The notes under the pieces were generated by a model, which was not told the origin of the DNA, made no database searches, and worked only from the letters and a program-made list of their open reading frames with translations. From positions 78,073,821-78,137,820 of the forward strand of contig NC_092346.1 in the NCBI RefSeq assembly GCF_963676685.1: a stretch of DNA of 64,000 bases, read 5' to 3'. The DNA comes from Mytilus edulis (lineage: Eukaryota; Mollusca; Bivalvia; Mytilida; Mytilidae). The position numbers and the translations under genes were made by a program. Positions within the stretch are counted from its first letter, which is position 1, and each line of letters opens with the position of its first letter. Positions 21,001-32,089 of the stretch are shown here, one piece after another.

Positions 21001-23682
21001 AATTCAGAAACTAAGGAGTTAAACATAATATCACATGTGTTCAAAATATCAGCAAAGGTAAGACTTATATCATGTACATGTATAATAAACATTCACAATT
21101 TTAATATATAAATTTGTTGAGAATTGTATCCAATATGTATGGCATTGGCCTATTTGAATGCAATGAAAATTTTAGAATCAACTTTTCAATTGAAATACTG
21201 TATATTTTGTACCTTTTTTTAGCGATGTACCCGGTATTCATTTTCATGAAATTTCAAGAAGGTATATTTTTCACAAAGTCAAGTACACAGGAATACAAAT
21301 GCATACCTGTCAACTGACCCGTATTCTGCGGGTGTGACCCGAGATTTTCACAATTCTGAGGGATCACCCTGAACACCCGCCGGGTCATCGAAATAACCCG
21401 GGAATTCCGAAAATGACCCGATTTCACCCGTATTTCTTAGCCTTGAGATTGATTTCATAAGTAATATTCCTTTGAAATACCGGCAAATTCGTAATTCTTC
21501 CATGAACAGGAAGTTCATCTAGCTATGTAAACTGTCAAATTAAGTGACCCATTAAGTGCATGGCTTCACTTGACAGCTTTGGTGTCAAACACACTGTTAA
21601 TTAACACCAATTACCTTAGCTTTAGGTCGTAAATAAATTGCAATTTTGGTTTACAAACATATTTCAACTAGAGAGTTACTTCCCCTTATTTGTCACCATT
21701 CCTAATTATTCATTATATTTACGTTTTATGGGTGAAAATTCAAATACATATTGAAAAATAACTTTTCATTATTTTTATACCTTTATACAATTTTTTTTTA
21801 AAAAGTTGAAAATTATTTTTTACATTTATACTTCCTTTAACTGTATTACTATATTTTATCATAGTCTAATATCCTTAATAAAGCAAAAATATTATGTTTA
21901 AAGGCTTCATAGTCAATAGTCTCAAACATTAAAGAATTACATTAAATTAGTGTTTGATGATTGAAAAAAAATTTCTCAAAAAGTAAAGCACATAAGACTG
22001 AGTTACATAAATTTATAAAAATCTTTAGAAGTGCAATGCAGGGCTCACGCTACCAGGCGACTTGGGCGAAGAAGTCGCCTTCCCGATCGTCACTTCGCTT
22101 TCCCCGACCCCCAAAAGCGAAAACAAGTCGCCCTGTTCTTGACGATAGTCGCTTTCAGTCGCTTCCGTCATCGGACATTTTCAATTTTTACCAAGTTGAT
22201 GAAACAACAATTTTTTACTAATAATTAAAGAAATTCAGACATAAACGATTCATTATCTTTAAAAAAGAGGTTGAAGCATTGTCTTCGCAGTGTGTAGCAG
22301 GTTATTTGATAAAAATACAACTTTTTATCACTTCGTGCATGTTCGCAAGTCCCGGTGCTTGTTGCTCGAAAACGTACATCAACCTTAATTTCGGCGGCAA
22401 AATAAGTTTGTTACTTCATTTAAACGTGACAAAAGTTGCCTCCAGTAAATGTTTAATCCATTTATTGCATTAAAACCGTCATGTTCCTTTCCAAATAACT
22501 TGTCAAACATCGTTTATTTTTGTAAATTTTCTTGCATTCGTCCGCCATTGACCGATTTCTAAACTACGGATCTGAACCGGACCAGCTATGACCGAAATCC
22601 GTAACTCTGAGACTATTATACTAATATCAATATATTATGGCCCAGCTTAATAACTTTTATATTTTTTTATGAGAAACACTGAATTTCATACACAAGATAA
22701 TTTTTAATTAAATTGTAATTGATATATTATAATTTCTTTACATTTTTTAAAATAAAATTTTATTCTTTAGTGCTAGATATTTAGTTGGTAGTTTCTCACA
22801 AGAACCTTAGTAAAACTTAAACAACTTTTAATTTCAAATGTTACTTTAATTGTAATTTTTTACTCATATGAATTGAACAACATAAAAAGAACATTATTTA
22901 CATATGGCCCTTTATACTATTGTAAAATCCAAACATTGTAGCGCACCGCACGAATGAGCACTTCTCTTTCAAATCTCACCACTTCTCCCTATCAGTTTCA
23001 AAAAGAGAAGTCAATGAAATAATATTTAATAAGATTTAAAATGACTTAACAAAGTGAACATGCATTGATGTTTTGGTATCTTTGATAAACATTATAAGAA
23101 AATGTACCATAAATACTGAAATTCAGCTCGAAAAAGTTTGTACGCGTTATGACCTGAGATTTGATTCTTCAATGCAGGTCATGACCTGCATTTTCATCGT
23201 CACAGGTTGACAGGTATGCAAATGCAGCTTACATACATATAAAATTATCGATTTACAGCTGTACATGCACGTGACCCTTTGATTTAACATAACCTCAATT
23301 GAACTGTTAAAACAATATTGGTGACACTATTGTTATTGTTAATTTTTGACAGTTGGATAATATTGACATTAATTTTTTTCAAACAGTACAACATGTACAT
23401 GTTATCCTGAAATTTATGTTTTATATTTTTTGCCATTATAGTAGCTTCATTGTAAATATATGATTATATTTTTTTTTCGCATTTTTCATTAAAAAAACAT
23501 TTTGCTGTGAAGTCCAATGAAAGAAAACTTAATTTTTGTTTATATGTTTTCAGCATGAAGATACTCAGATATACCCTACAGATACAGATCATGAACAAAG
23601 TTTTGCTTATTTAGTAGTTGATCCATTTAAGAGACATATTTCAGTATTTTATCACAGTTATGGAAATGGTGTTTTTGAATAA
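12095..23682 (+). CDS. CFAP300: Cilia- and flagella-associated protein 300 (complete, 7 coding exons)
   Basis: Coding exons: 12095-12192, 15846-15927, 17719-17791, 18789-18955, 19817-19989, 20991-21057, 23554-23682. Phases all agree, every intron is GT-AG, and the sum is 789 nt = 262 residues plus stop, against about 267 in human. The product is a cytoplasmic factor needed to assemble outer and inner dynein arms of motile cilia; loss in humans causes primary ciliary dyskinesia. Family-typical stretches are [69 protein letters not shown], and the ending VDPFKRHISVFYHSYGNG. The start is the first ATG of exon 1, preceded by AAC. AATAAA overlaps the stop codon (23678-23683). Oddity: exon 4 sits in a 423-bp tandem duplication. 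Introns hold tandem repeats and a 1.9-kb DNA element. Confidence 0.95.
12385..12526 (+). mobile_element. LINE fragment, C-terminal end with stop
   Basis: The plus strand encodes NSFFVKSVLHWNQLED and ADTVESFKAALQHRQ followed by a stop. It is homologous in pattern to the fragment at 11480 but from a different copy and orientation. It lies in CFAP300 intron 1. Confidence 0.7.
12648..12915. repeat. GC-richer nested palindrome cluster
   Basis: CCGAGATTACTCTGACGTCC and its complement alternate: forward at 12667 and 12720, complemented near 12765, 12822 and 12885, with CAAAACAGCCGTTGGA and GGCCGGGCTAGTC blocks between them. It looks like two or three partial copies of one foldback MITE stacked in opposite orientation. 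The flanks both read GGCGGATCTA. It lies in CFAP300 intron 1. Confidence 0.65.
12916..15465. other. CFAP300 intron 1, low-information AT-rich stretch
   Basis: No exon, RNA gene or clear transposon boundary is visible. It includes a small inverted motif at about 13193-13240 (AAGGACTCCTTAGTGCACTA) and a poly-C tract. Confidence 0.5.
14739..14765. repeat. Poly-C tract
   Basis: A run of about 27 C directly followed by an A-run. The length is likely imprecise in any assembly. Confidence 0.9.
15466..16165. repeat. Inverted pair of a dispersed repeat
   Basis: Bases 15466-15570 and 16051-16165 are reverse complements (GTGCCAATGAGACAACTCTC and AAACCATTATAGGT blocks). CFAP300 exon 2 (15846-15927) lies between them, so the pre-mRNA could form a stem of about 100 bp that loops out exon 2. 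Whether these are two insertions or the arms of one is unclear. Confidence 0.6.
16411..17510 (+). repeat. Tandem-repeat element (about 150-bp units) with conserved ends
   Basis: It starts with a hairpin-forming CCTGCAACTTTTGTTGCAG, followed by GGATAGTGATCCGG. It then has about six units of about 150 bp with TGACCTTGACCTCATTTTCA, and a unique tail ending GTGCACTCTTG. A second copy with the same head and tail lies at 24220-27095, so head, array and tail move together. It is in CFAP300 intron 2. Confidence 0.75.
18801..19646 (+). repeat. 423-bp tandem duplication containing CFAP300 exon 4
   Basis: 18801-19223 is repeated at 19224-19646 with essentially one visible difference (ATG versus ATC near the copy ends). 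Each copy holds exon 4 from its 13th base, its GTATTA donor, and intronic sequence that itself derives from the dispersed 'CCAAATTTAACCAAACTT' repeat. The first 12 exon bases and the true acceptor are outside the unit, so the second exon copy lacks them. The near-identity means either a very recent event or an assembly artefact. Confidence 0.9.
19219..19378 (+). pseudogene. Duplicated CFAP300 exon 4 without proper acceptor
   Basis: The second exon copy keeps its donor at 19379. The only nearby AG (TGTTTAG at 19212-19218) would join out of phase: from exon 3 it gives a stop after four codons, and from exon 4 a stop after about 19. If spliced in, it would act as a poison exon; most likely it is skipped. 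Confidence 0.7.
20141..20668. mobile_element. Possible small inverted-repeat element (AAGGTGG termini)
   Basis: The left end TAAGGTGGCTGTGGTGTCT and the complement of the right end TTAAGGTGGTTCAGGTGTCT match imperfectly, about 520 bp apart, in CFAP300 intron 5. Boundaries are approximate. Confidence 0.4.
21303..23217. mobile_element. 1.9-kb DNA element with ATACCTGTCAAC termini
   Basis: Left end ATACCTGTCAAC and right end GTTGACAGGTAT are exact complements of 12 bases. They are flanked by ACAAATGC (21295-21302) and GCAAATGC (23218-23225), an 8-bp duplication with one mismatch. Inside are subterminal repeats of GACCCG and CGGGTCA on the left and GGTCATGACCTGCA on the right. A further GC-rich insertion (22042-22180) begins CAGGGCTCACGCTACCAGG. 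No transposase frame survives. It occupies most of CFAP300 intron 6. Superfamily not assigned. Confidence 0.65.
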
Positions 23683-24469
23683 ATATTATTGTTTTACTTA
23701 TTTTTTTTATGTATCTGACAACAGTTATCCTGCTTTCATTTTAAATATTTTAATTCATCATGAATTGTTCTGCAGCAAATGAAATGTTGACAAGTTGGTT
23801 ATATCTGACAGTGTCACAGACTAGCTCAATATCATTAAAAAAAAAACAGAATACAAGAAGAACAGCAATATAAGATATTTATAACTAAAGAAAGACTTAG
23901 ATAAATCTGTTTGATTGACCAACTTAGTGGATTGAGCAAAGAATTCTTTTAAACAATTTGGTTGACTAATTTGATCCACAAAAAATCTTTATACAGGTAA
24001 AATCTAACCTACACTATATATCAAACAGACCTAGAAAATCCAATTGCACATGGTCGCTATCTATTCATATTAATGTTTATAGTATATATGACCTTCATTC
24101 GTCTTCAGAGGTCATCTTGATGGTTAATTAGATAATGCCTAAACAAAAATTTTGATGGAGTCTTGATACATATTATTGAGTTCATGTATGGTTTAATTGT
24201 TGACAAGTCTGTGACTTGAGTTACAGAGAGCTCAGCATAAGGATAGTGATTTGGCTGTGGCAGTGACTTTAACTAACTTCTTAAAAGCTTTATATTTTAG
24301 AAGGTGGAAGACCTGGATGCTTCATACTTTGTATATAGATGCCTTATGCTAAAAAGTTTCCGCCTGTCACATGTCTATTGTCCTTGACCTCATTTTCATG
24401 GTTCAGTGACTACTTGAAAAAAGTTTTTGTATTGTTGATTTTTGTCTCACTTGACAGAGTCAAAAAGCC

Positions 24470-25600
24470 AGACATAAGTATGCTGTTTACGGCGGTGGCC
24501 TCTTGATTATGGTGAACCACTAGTGGTAAGTCATATATATTTGGTATGCAGTTGTATGAGTATTGGCACATCTCATTACCATGGAGATTATTTGGCCCTG
24601 CCCCTCAGTTTTGGTCTATTGACTTTGAAACTTTTGTTTAGTTTTCATGTATTAGTTTGTGATTAGGTCAGTTTATGGGGAACCACTATTGGTAAGTTAA
24701 TGATAATTGGTATGCAGTTGTATAAGCATTGGCATATCTCATTTCCACGGAGATTATTTGGCCCCACCCCCTCAGTCATGGTCTTTTGACTTTGAAATTT
24801 TTGCTTAGTTATCATGTTTTAGTTTGTGATTAGGTCAGTTTATGGTGAACCACTAGTGGTAAGTCATATATATTTGTTATGCAGTTGTAATAGTATTGGC
24901 ACATCTCATTACCATGGAGATTATTTGGCCCTGCCCCCTCAGTTATGGTCTATTGACTTTGAAACTTTTGTTTAGTTTTCATGTATTTGTTTGTGATTAG
25001 GTCAGATTATGGGGAACCACTATTGGTAAGTTAATGATAATTGGTATGCAGTTGTATAAGCATTGGCATATCTCATTTCCACGGATATCATTTGGCCCCA
25101 CCCCCTCAGTCATTGTCTTTTGACTTTGAAATTTTTGCTTAGTTATCATGTATTAGTTTGTGATTAGGTCAGTTTATGGGGAAGCACTATTGGTTAGTTA
25201 ATGATAATTGGTATGCAGTTGTATAACAATTGGCATGTCTCATTTCCATGGAAATTATCTGGCCCCACCACTCAGTCATGGTGTATTGACTTTGAAACTT
25301 TTGCTTAGTTTTCATGTTTTAGTTTGTGATTAGGTCGATATATGGGGAACCACTATTGGTAGGTCGATGATATTTGGTATGCAGTTGTATTAGCATTGGC
25401 ACATCTCATTACCATGGAGATTTTTTGATCCCGCCCCCACAGTTATGATTTATTGACTTTGAAATTTTGCTTAGTTTACATGTATTGGTTTGTGTATAGG
25501 TTTGTTTAAAGGGAACTACTTATGACAAGTCAATGGTTTTTGTATGCAGTTGTATTAGCATTATCGAAATTACAAAAAAGCGAGATATATTTCTGTGATA
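24470..25600 (+). repeat. Tandem array, about 167-bp unit, seven copies
   Basis: GGTATGCAGTTGTAT recurs near 24542, 24709, 24874, 25043, 25211, 25376 and 25541, giving intervals of 165-168. Units share GGGGAACCACTATTGGTAAG and CTCATTTCCACGGAGATTAT. Confidence 0.85.
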
Positions 25601-25969
25601 ACAGTTTTATTATTAGTAATAGGATAACTATATTTGGTATGTGTGTAGCTTGAAAGGTCCTCATGCCCGTCACAGTTTTTACTTGAACACAACCTCATTT
25701 TATGGATCAGTGAACAAAGTTAAGTTTTGGTGGTCAAGTCCATATCTAAGATACTATATGCAACAGCTCTAGTATATTTGGTGTTTGGAAGGATTGTAAA
25801 GGTGTACATGTTCAACTTGCTGGCATCATATGACCTTGACCTCATTTTTATGGTGCAGTGGTTAAAGTTAAATTTTTGAGTTTTGGTCTTTTTTTTAATA
25901 CTATATATAAGCAATAGGACAACTGTATTTGGTGTATGGAAATATTTTATGATGAAAATGTCAGCAGGT

Positions 25970-26081
25970 CAGTCTTTCATTTTTTTTGTGGGAAAAAAAA
26001 TGGTTGATTTTATATATAGGGAATCACTGAAGCATGACTGGAGCTGGTCCCCCTTTATCAAAAGTTCTGGATCTGCCACTG
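25970..26081 (-). mobile_element. MITE fragment (AGTGGCAGATCCAGA family)
   Basis: Complement of the family seen forward at 26232: AGTGGCAGATCCAGA head, a 'CTCCAGTCATGCTTCAGTG' block and TTCCCTATATA. The terminus resembles hAT-type MITEs. The other end is missing. Confidence 0.55.
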
Positions 26082-26231
26082 GTAAGCAAAAGGTCAACTA
26101 TATCTGTTGTATAGAAGGATTTTAATCTAAACTTGTTTGTCTGGCATGGTTCATTTGACTGTGACCTCATTTTCATGGTTCATTGGTTCATGTTAAGTTT
26201 ATGTGATAGTTGAAGTAAAGCTTTATATTTA

Positions 26232-26366
26232 CAGTGGCAGATCCAGAAATTTTCATAAGTGGAGTTTTTCATCACTGACTGCCTAAGAGGGGGCCTGCTC
26301 CAGTCACGCTTCAGTGATTCCCTATATAAGCAACCAAATTTTTCCCCAAAAAGGGGGGGGCCCTGA
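26232..26366 (+). mobile_element. MITE fragment (AGTGGCAGATCCAGA family)
   Basis: Same family as 25970-26081, opposite orientation. It ends in a G-run and GCCCTGATT rather than a clean inverted terminus, so it is truncated or decayed. Confidence 0.55.
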
Positions 26367-27473
26367 TTTAGGACTATCAACATTATATCAATGGTTAATA
26401 AAGAAGGCAAGACACTTCAGCTTGTGCACTCATTCATTTTAGACTTGTTATTTGGATGTAGGTTTTTAATAGTTAATTATAATTCAAATATGAGAATTTT
26501 AGTCAAATCCATGAACATGAAATTGACAGCTAATGCCTCTTTGGGGTTTTATGTTTTGTTCTGTTTTTCAAATACTATAAGCAATACATCAATTACAATT
26601 GGTGTAAGGAAAGATTATAAGTTGTACATATGATTTTGGCAAGTATAATCTGACCATGACCTCCTTTTCATGGTTCATTTAGTTGTTTTTTTTGGGTCTG
26701 TTTTATAATACTATAAGCTATTTGTCAACTATATTTGGTGTATAGATTGATTGTGAAGTAGTCATGTCTTTCTGGCAGGTGTCATCTGTCCTTGACCTCT
26801 TTTTCATGGTTCAATGTTCAATGTTTTTCTGGTTTAATCTGTTTCTTAGATGCTATTATTAATAAGGTCAACAATAATTGGTGTATGGAATGATTGTGAC
26901 AATTATTGTAAATTTTTATGTCTGTCCGGCTTGGTTTATAAATTATCTGACTATGACCTCATTTTCACAGATCATTGTCAACTTTAAATAAAGGTGATAT
27001 TTGTAGTTAAACATTTTCTTTAGGACTAATAACATTAAATCAATCCTGGTTGTTTAAACAGACAAGACATAACAGCCTGTGCACTTTTCATGTAATTTTT
27101 ACCCAGAGAAGTGAAGGAAGATTCTTTTCTACAGCACCATCAAAGAGTCCTCACCTGAAGACACAATCACATTAAATGGGTCAATATCATTTTGTTTATT
27201 GTGTTGTTGGTTTGTTGTTCTATTGACACATATCTCCTGTTCATATCTTCACATCAAATTATTTTCAAAACATAGAATCTCTAATTAAATTCATATTCAC
27301 AATTTTATAACTTCTTTCCAATAGATCAATTTGGCAAATATTTTTTTTATAAACAATTTATTTTCTTAGTCATAATGTTGGATCTATAAAAATGTGGAAA
27401 TAAATAAAATATATTTTTTATATAAATTAAAACATGATTCATTGTTATATTATAATTATATACTTATTTTGTG

Positions 27474-28726
27474 TTAATATTCCTCTGTTTCTTTATCTAT
27501 ATACTTTAATTGACAATCAAATTGTCTTTGAAAATTTTCTAAAAATGGTTTTACAGCATCATTTATATTAATATCACAGCCCTTTTCTTTACTAAGAGAC
27601 GTCACATCTTTTCCTTTTAATCCACAAGGTACTATATGTTTGAACCAGTTCAAATCAGTATTACAGTTCAAAGATACACCATGAGTTGTTACATATCTGC
27701 GACCATGAACACCTACAATATAATAATAATTGATAAAATATAAACAAATTATATTTGAGCATTGAGTTTAATGCTACAAAATTTACGAATTGTTTCTAGC
27801 ACTCATTAATACACAAAAGAAAATCACACAGACTAGTAAACTCACAAAAAACTGGTACAATTCATTAATAATGGATGGATTGTTGTTTAATGTCCAGTGG
27901 CAAATTAAATGCATATTTGTAGAGTACCGGTACTAATTGAGAAATTCGTATGACGTTATGAAACATAAATTGTAGCTCAAAAATAAATATATTCATGAAA
28001 TTTTAACTTCTGTAAACATGATAAAAAAAAATTTTTTAATCAAAAGTATACAAAACAAATAAAGTGTTTGATCATTCATTCCTGCATCAATTTTTAGTAA
28101 TTTTCAACTGTGCAAAACATCAAAATGAATGTCTTTCACAAATAATGATCAATAATGGTTATAAAACCAAAAGTAAAACTTTTATTTTTGCTTAACATTA
28201 GCCATGATAGTGTATCTTGATGAATAGCTAATATTGATGGTAAAAAAGACCTTTCAGACTTACCAATAGCTCCAATTTTCCTATCTCCAATCCATACTCC
28301 TGTATCTTCTGTTGTATGGGCATTTAGACCATAATATTTACAAGTTCCAATCATTGTCTTTTCCATGGAACAAATATACCACTTCATATTTGGTGTAAAA
28401 TATTTTAGATTTAAAATTGGATAAGCAACAAGTTGTCCTGGTCCATGATAGGTAATTAAACCACCTCTATCTGTTCGGCAAAATTCAGCACCTAGCTTTT
28501 TAAGTTTTTGTTCGTATTCTTCCGAATAGTCTTTAGATCTAATTCCAATGGTATAAACTGGGTTATGCTCTACAAGTAATACAACATTTTCTCCATTTGA
28601 ACCGTGTACTCCTGCCATACTGTCTAAATGCTGTCGTGCAAATTTGGTCTGTACCTTATAAGCATCAAGGAATCCCATTTTTCCAAGATTTAATACACTC
28701 ACAATCTTGCTGTAAGAGCTCATCAT
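27474..28726 (-). CDS. LIPT2: Octanoyl-[acyl-carrier-protein]:protein N-octanoyltransferase LIPT2 (complete, 2 exons)
   Basis: Coding exons on the minus strand: 28726-28264 and 27712-27474, with intron GTAAGT...TTGTAG, 702 nt = 233 residues plus stop (human about 231). The enzyme moves octanoyl from acyl-carrier protein to a lipoyl-domain lysine, the first step of mitochondrial lipoate synthesis. LipB signatures in order: LLVEHNPVYTIGIR, RTDRGGLITYHGPGQLVAYP, DTGVWIGDRKIGAIG (catalytic Lys in RKIGA), RRYVTTHGVSLN, and HIVPCGLKGKDVTSL (catalytic Cys in PCG). Both catalytic residues are intact. The start is the first of two adjacent ATGs. A possible 3' splice acceptor (TTCCATTACAG) lies 9 bases upstream, so the leader may contain an intron. 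The N-terminus shows no strong mitochondrial presequence. It is convergent with CFAP300; the gap is filled with tandem repeats. Confidence 0.96.
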
Positions 28727-28899
28727 GACATTTGTCTGTAATGGAAAAAGCTCACATGTATTTTGATAATCATTAATGACATTATTCTAATACCGTAACT
28801 TGAAAAAAGATTGACGAATTGATATAATTTAATCTAACGTAATCAAGCTGTACCTTCTCCATTAGCTATTTTTCTACATTTTGTCAATAGCCTGACAGG

Positions 28900-29200
28900 T
28901 CATACATTTGAGGGTGGTAATGGGGATACTTTCATGACGATAAACGGTAAAAATGCTTGCCAAATGACGTTATTTGTAGTTTTTAGTGCGTGACAATAAA
29001 ATGTACACTTGGTTTAGAGGATAAACCAGATGCTCCCCAGGGTGCAGCTTTATACAACCTCAGAGGTTGAAACCTGAACGGTTGGGCCAAGTATGGACAC
29101 AACATTCAAGCTGGATTCAGCTCTAAATTAGATTGTGATTAAATAGTTGACACAGCATAGGTTTCTGACACAGAATGAATGTGGTCTAATGAACTTAAAA
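28900..29200. repeat. Dispersed repeat with ACAACATTCAAGCTGGATTC
   Basis: Contains CAGATGCTCCCCAGGG, GCAGCTTTATACAACCTC and ACACAGCATAGGTTTC, a combination I recall from mussel dispersed repeats (not searched). No coding frame survives. Confidence 0.4.
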
Positions 29201-29224
29201 TTTTTGTTTTGCCTTTGAGCAATT

Positions 29225-29257
29225 CACTTTGCCCCCCCCCCCCCCCCCCCCCCCCCC
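29225..29257. repeat. Poly-C tract
   Basis: A run of about 31 C followed by a short A/T run; length probably uncertain. Confidence 0.9.
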
Positions 29258-29360
29258 AATTTTTTTTGTTCACATCCCCCTTTCCTTTATTCCAAAACCA
29301 ATCTCAATTCAAATTTCTAATGGAGTTTGCAAGAATAACTACTCATTTAAGTACATCACA

Positions 29361-29594
29361 GTCTTCACGCTGAACTGCTACATCTACAGGCCCGCAGCTC
29401 AATTTTAGAATTTTTTTTTTTTTTTTTTTTTTTAAATAATATCTTTATTGCACTTTTCTTTGCTGTTGTTACAAATTACTCGACCTACAGCGGAAATTTT
29501 TAGTTAGATTCTGTTGGCCTGTAGGTCTGATTTTTACAGGCCCAAGAGCAATTTCACCAGCCTGGGCTGCCCAGGCTGCCACTCGGCGTGAAGA
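29361..29594. mobile_element. Small inverted-end element (AGTCTTCACGC termini) with poly-T
   Basis: AGTCTTCACGC at the left and GCGTGAAGACT at the right are complements, 234 bp apart. A 25-T run lies inside. No target duplication is evident. Confidence 0.45.
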
Positions 29595-29751
29595 CTAACA
29601 TCATAAAATATTAAAAAAAAAGTGCTTGTTATCACTGAATGGTAAAGATTGTTTTAATTTATCAGTTGATAGTAAAAGTGAATATACATTGTATATTGTA
29701 TAAAACAATGATTTAAGTTGATTCAACTACTATTCTGGACAAAGAAAGATA

Positions 29752-31000
29752 ACTCTAATTGAAATTTCTTGCTATTGCGCAATACTGTGCAATTAGATAT
29801 TTCTTGCTATTGCGCAATACTGTGCAATTGAAAATACTTGCTAATGCACAATACTGTGCAATTGAAGATTTCTTGCTATTGCGCAATACTGTGAAATTGA
29901 AAATTTCTTGCTATTGCACAATCCTGTGCAATAATTGCCTCAGTACTGTGAAATTGAAAATTTCTTGCTATTGCACAATACTTAATATAATAATTTTGGA
30001 TTCTGATTTGGACCAACTTGAAAACTGGGCCCATAATCAAAAATCTAAGTACATGTTTAGATTCAGCATATAAAAAAACCCCAAGAATTCAATTTTTGTT
30101 AAAATCAAACTAAGTTTAATTTTGGACCCTTAGGACTTTATAATGTAGACCAATTTGAAAACGGGACCAAAAATTAAGAATCTACATACACAGTTAGATT
30201 CGGTATATATATATCAAAGAACCCCAATTATTCATTTTTTGATGAAATCAAACAAAGTTTAATTTTGGACCCTTTGGACCCCTTATTCCTAAACTGTTGG
30301 GACCAAAACTCCCACAACCAATCCCAACCTTCCTTTTATGGTCATTAACCTTGTGTTTAAATTTCATAGATATCTATATACTTATACTAAAGTTATGGTG
30401 CGATAACCAAGAAAAATGCTTATTTGGGCCCCTTTTTGGCCCCTTATTCCTAAACTGTTTGGACCTCAACTCCCAAAATAATTACCAACCTTCCTTTTGT
30501 GGTCATAAACCTTGTGGTGTTTAAATATCATTGATTTCTATTGACTTAAACTAAAGTTATTGTGCGAAAAGTAAGAATAATGCTTTTTTGGGCCCTTTTT
30601 TGCCCCTAATTCCTAAACTGTAGGAACCAAAACTCCCAAAATCAATCCCAACCTTCCTTTTGTGGTCATAAACCTTGTGTCAAAATTTCATAGATTTCTA
30701 TTTACTCAAACTAAAGTTTTAGTGCGAAAACCAAGAAAATGCTTATTTGGGCCCTTTTTGGCCCCTAATTCCTAAAATGTTGGGATCATAACTCCCAAAA
30801 TCAATCCCAACCTTCCTTTTGTGGTCATAAACCTTGTGTTAAAATTTCATAGATTTCTATTTACTTATACTAAAGTAAGAGTGCGAAAACTAAAAGTATT
30901 CGACGCCGACGCCAACATGATACCAATATATGACCAAAAAATTTTCGTTTTGTGGTTGTATAAAAATAGTCTGACTTTGATTAATCTCGTTAAATTATTT
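29752..31000 (+). repeat. Two-part tandem-repeat element (about 34-bp, then about 160-bp units)
   Basis: 29752-29985 has about six units of 34-35 bp with TTTCTTGCTATTGCGCAATA. 30080-30890 has about five units of about 160 bp with CTCCCAAAATCAATCCCAAC and CTTCCTTTTGTGGTCATAAA. A tail follows with GACGCCGACGCCAACATGAT. The architecture parallels the elements at 16.4, 37.5 and 46.2 kb. Confidence 0.8.
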
Positions 31001-31545
31001 CAAAAAATAACAGTAACGGTAATTATTTGAGACCTCTGACAAATCACGATAAGGATATTTTGACGAATCACGTTAAAAATTTTACCAATTTGATGCTTAC
31101 GGTAGCCGAAAATGACCTTTTGACGCCTGACCCTAAAGGGCATTACTACCCTCAGATATACCCTCATAAATTATTGATTTTAATAGATCAAGTAAATGGT
31201 TGTAATTTTAGAGATGATATCCTAATAAATATTTTTTTTTAATTGAGTAGTTAAGATCACTAGTTGATAGCTGGGTCTATAAAATAAAAGAACAGAGATT
31301 CAGTGATTTCAGCTTTGCACATATTTATCTGTACATCGTGGATTTTGGATCAGAGAAAAATTAACGGCTAGGCTTGGGTGAAATGGAATTAAACAGAAAT
31401 TACCAAATCTTCGAATTACCAGTAGGAATGTAATTCAGACGACCAAATTATTGGACCGGATTTGTATTTGTTGACATTTTTCTTGACAGCATGCTACTTC
31501 CTGTTTTTGTTTTGAACTATGGGAAATTGTCTTCAAATTCATTAG

Positions 31546-31571
31546 CCAATCAAAAATGCGGTTTGTTTGAA
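31546..31571 (+). promoter_or_regulatory. CCAAT plus CDE/CHR cell-cycle promoter motif (candidate ECT2 promoter)
   Basis: GCCAATCA at 31545-31552 is followed by GCGG (31558-31561), exactly four bases, then TTTGAA (31566-31571). GCGG-N4-TTTGAA is the classical CDE/CHR arrangement of late cell-cycle genes such as cdc25C and cyclin A, repressed in G1 through DREAM/LIN54, and CCAAT boxes are the usual partners. A second TTTGAA lies at 31511. It faces the ECT2 direction, 8.7 kb upstream of the first recognised ECT2 exon. ECT2 is itself a G2/M gene. The link to ECT2 is inference. Confidence 0.5.
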
Positions 31572-31597
31572 CAGCGCCATTTTCAAGTGTGGAAACA

Positions 31598-31654
31598 ATG
31601 TCGGAGTGTAAAACAAAGCCCGACGTACCCTTAGATGATGGCACGTTGTTATAA
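31598..31654 (+). other. Possible first exon downstream of the CDE/CHR motif
   Basis: ATG at 31598 has A at -3 (GGAAACAATGTCGG) and opens an 18-codon frame (MSECKTKPDVPLDDG...). The first placed ECT2 exon needs an incoming exon ending one base into a codon; no strong donor in that phase is seen here, so either another exon intervenes or this is not ECT2. Unresolved. Confidence 0.25.
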
Positions 31655-32089
31655 AACTTAAGTTAAAAAGCCTCATATTATATTCAATGTACCAATGATG
31701 TTATTGACGTAGACAAATCAGGGTTGCACTCTTGTCAGACACAACGATCCACAAAAAGCACAACCCACTCTTCTCTTTTTGTTTTCCAGTCTCGAGAACT
31801 AAATATAAATATTGTAATACTAGCCACTTTACTCGATTTATAAAAAAAAGATATGATATGAATGTCTGTGTGACCACTTTTCACCGGAAAAGAAAATATG
31901 TTGTATCTTCAATAGTGAGCAATGTCAAATCATAGATATAAAAGCCATATAGATAAAGTACTGGACTCACATCAAAAGCAGATATTTTCCGAAATTTTAT
32001 CACCCTCTTATTAAATACATGTCACGCTTGGTATTAATTAGCCTTAATTAGCCTTTATTGGCAATTGCCGTCTATCGATATCTTGTAAA

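Larger units (their letters stand above)
24220..27095 (+). repeat. Composite tandem-repeat element between CFAP300 and LIPT2
   Basis: The head matches the 16.4-kb element (CAGCATAAGGATAGTGATTT). About 150-bp units continue at 25600-26220 and 26450-26990. Tails ending GTGCAC occur at 26425 and 27080, so two copies are stacked. A different about 167-bp array (24470-25600) and two MITE fragments interrupt it. Confidence 0.65.

Noticed and set aside
28136..28263. Open frame continuing LIPT2 exon 1 to 28136
   Set aside because: It runs past a GTAAGT donor into intron; the second exon at 27712-27474 restores the LipB C-terminus with the catalytic Cys.
29759..30524. Open frames with repeated 'LLRNTV' peptides
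   Set aside because: They arise from the 34-bp and 160-bp tandem repeats.
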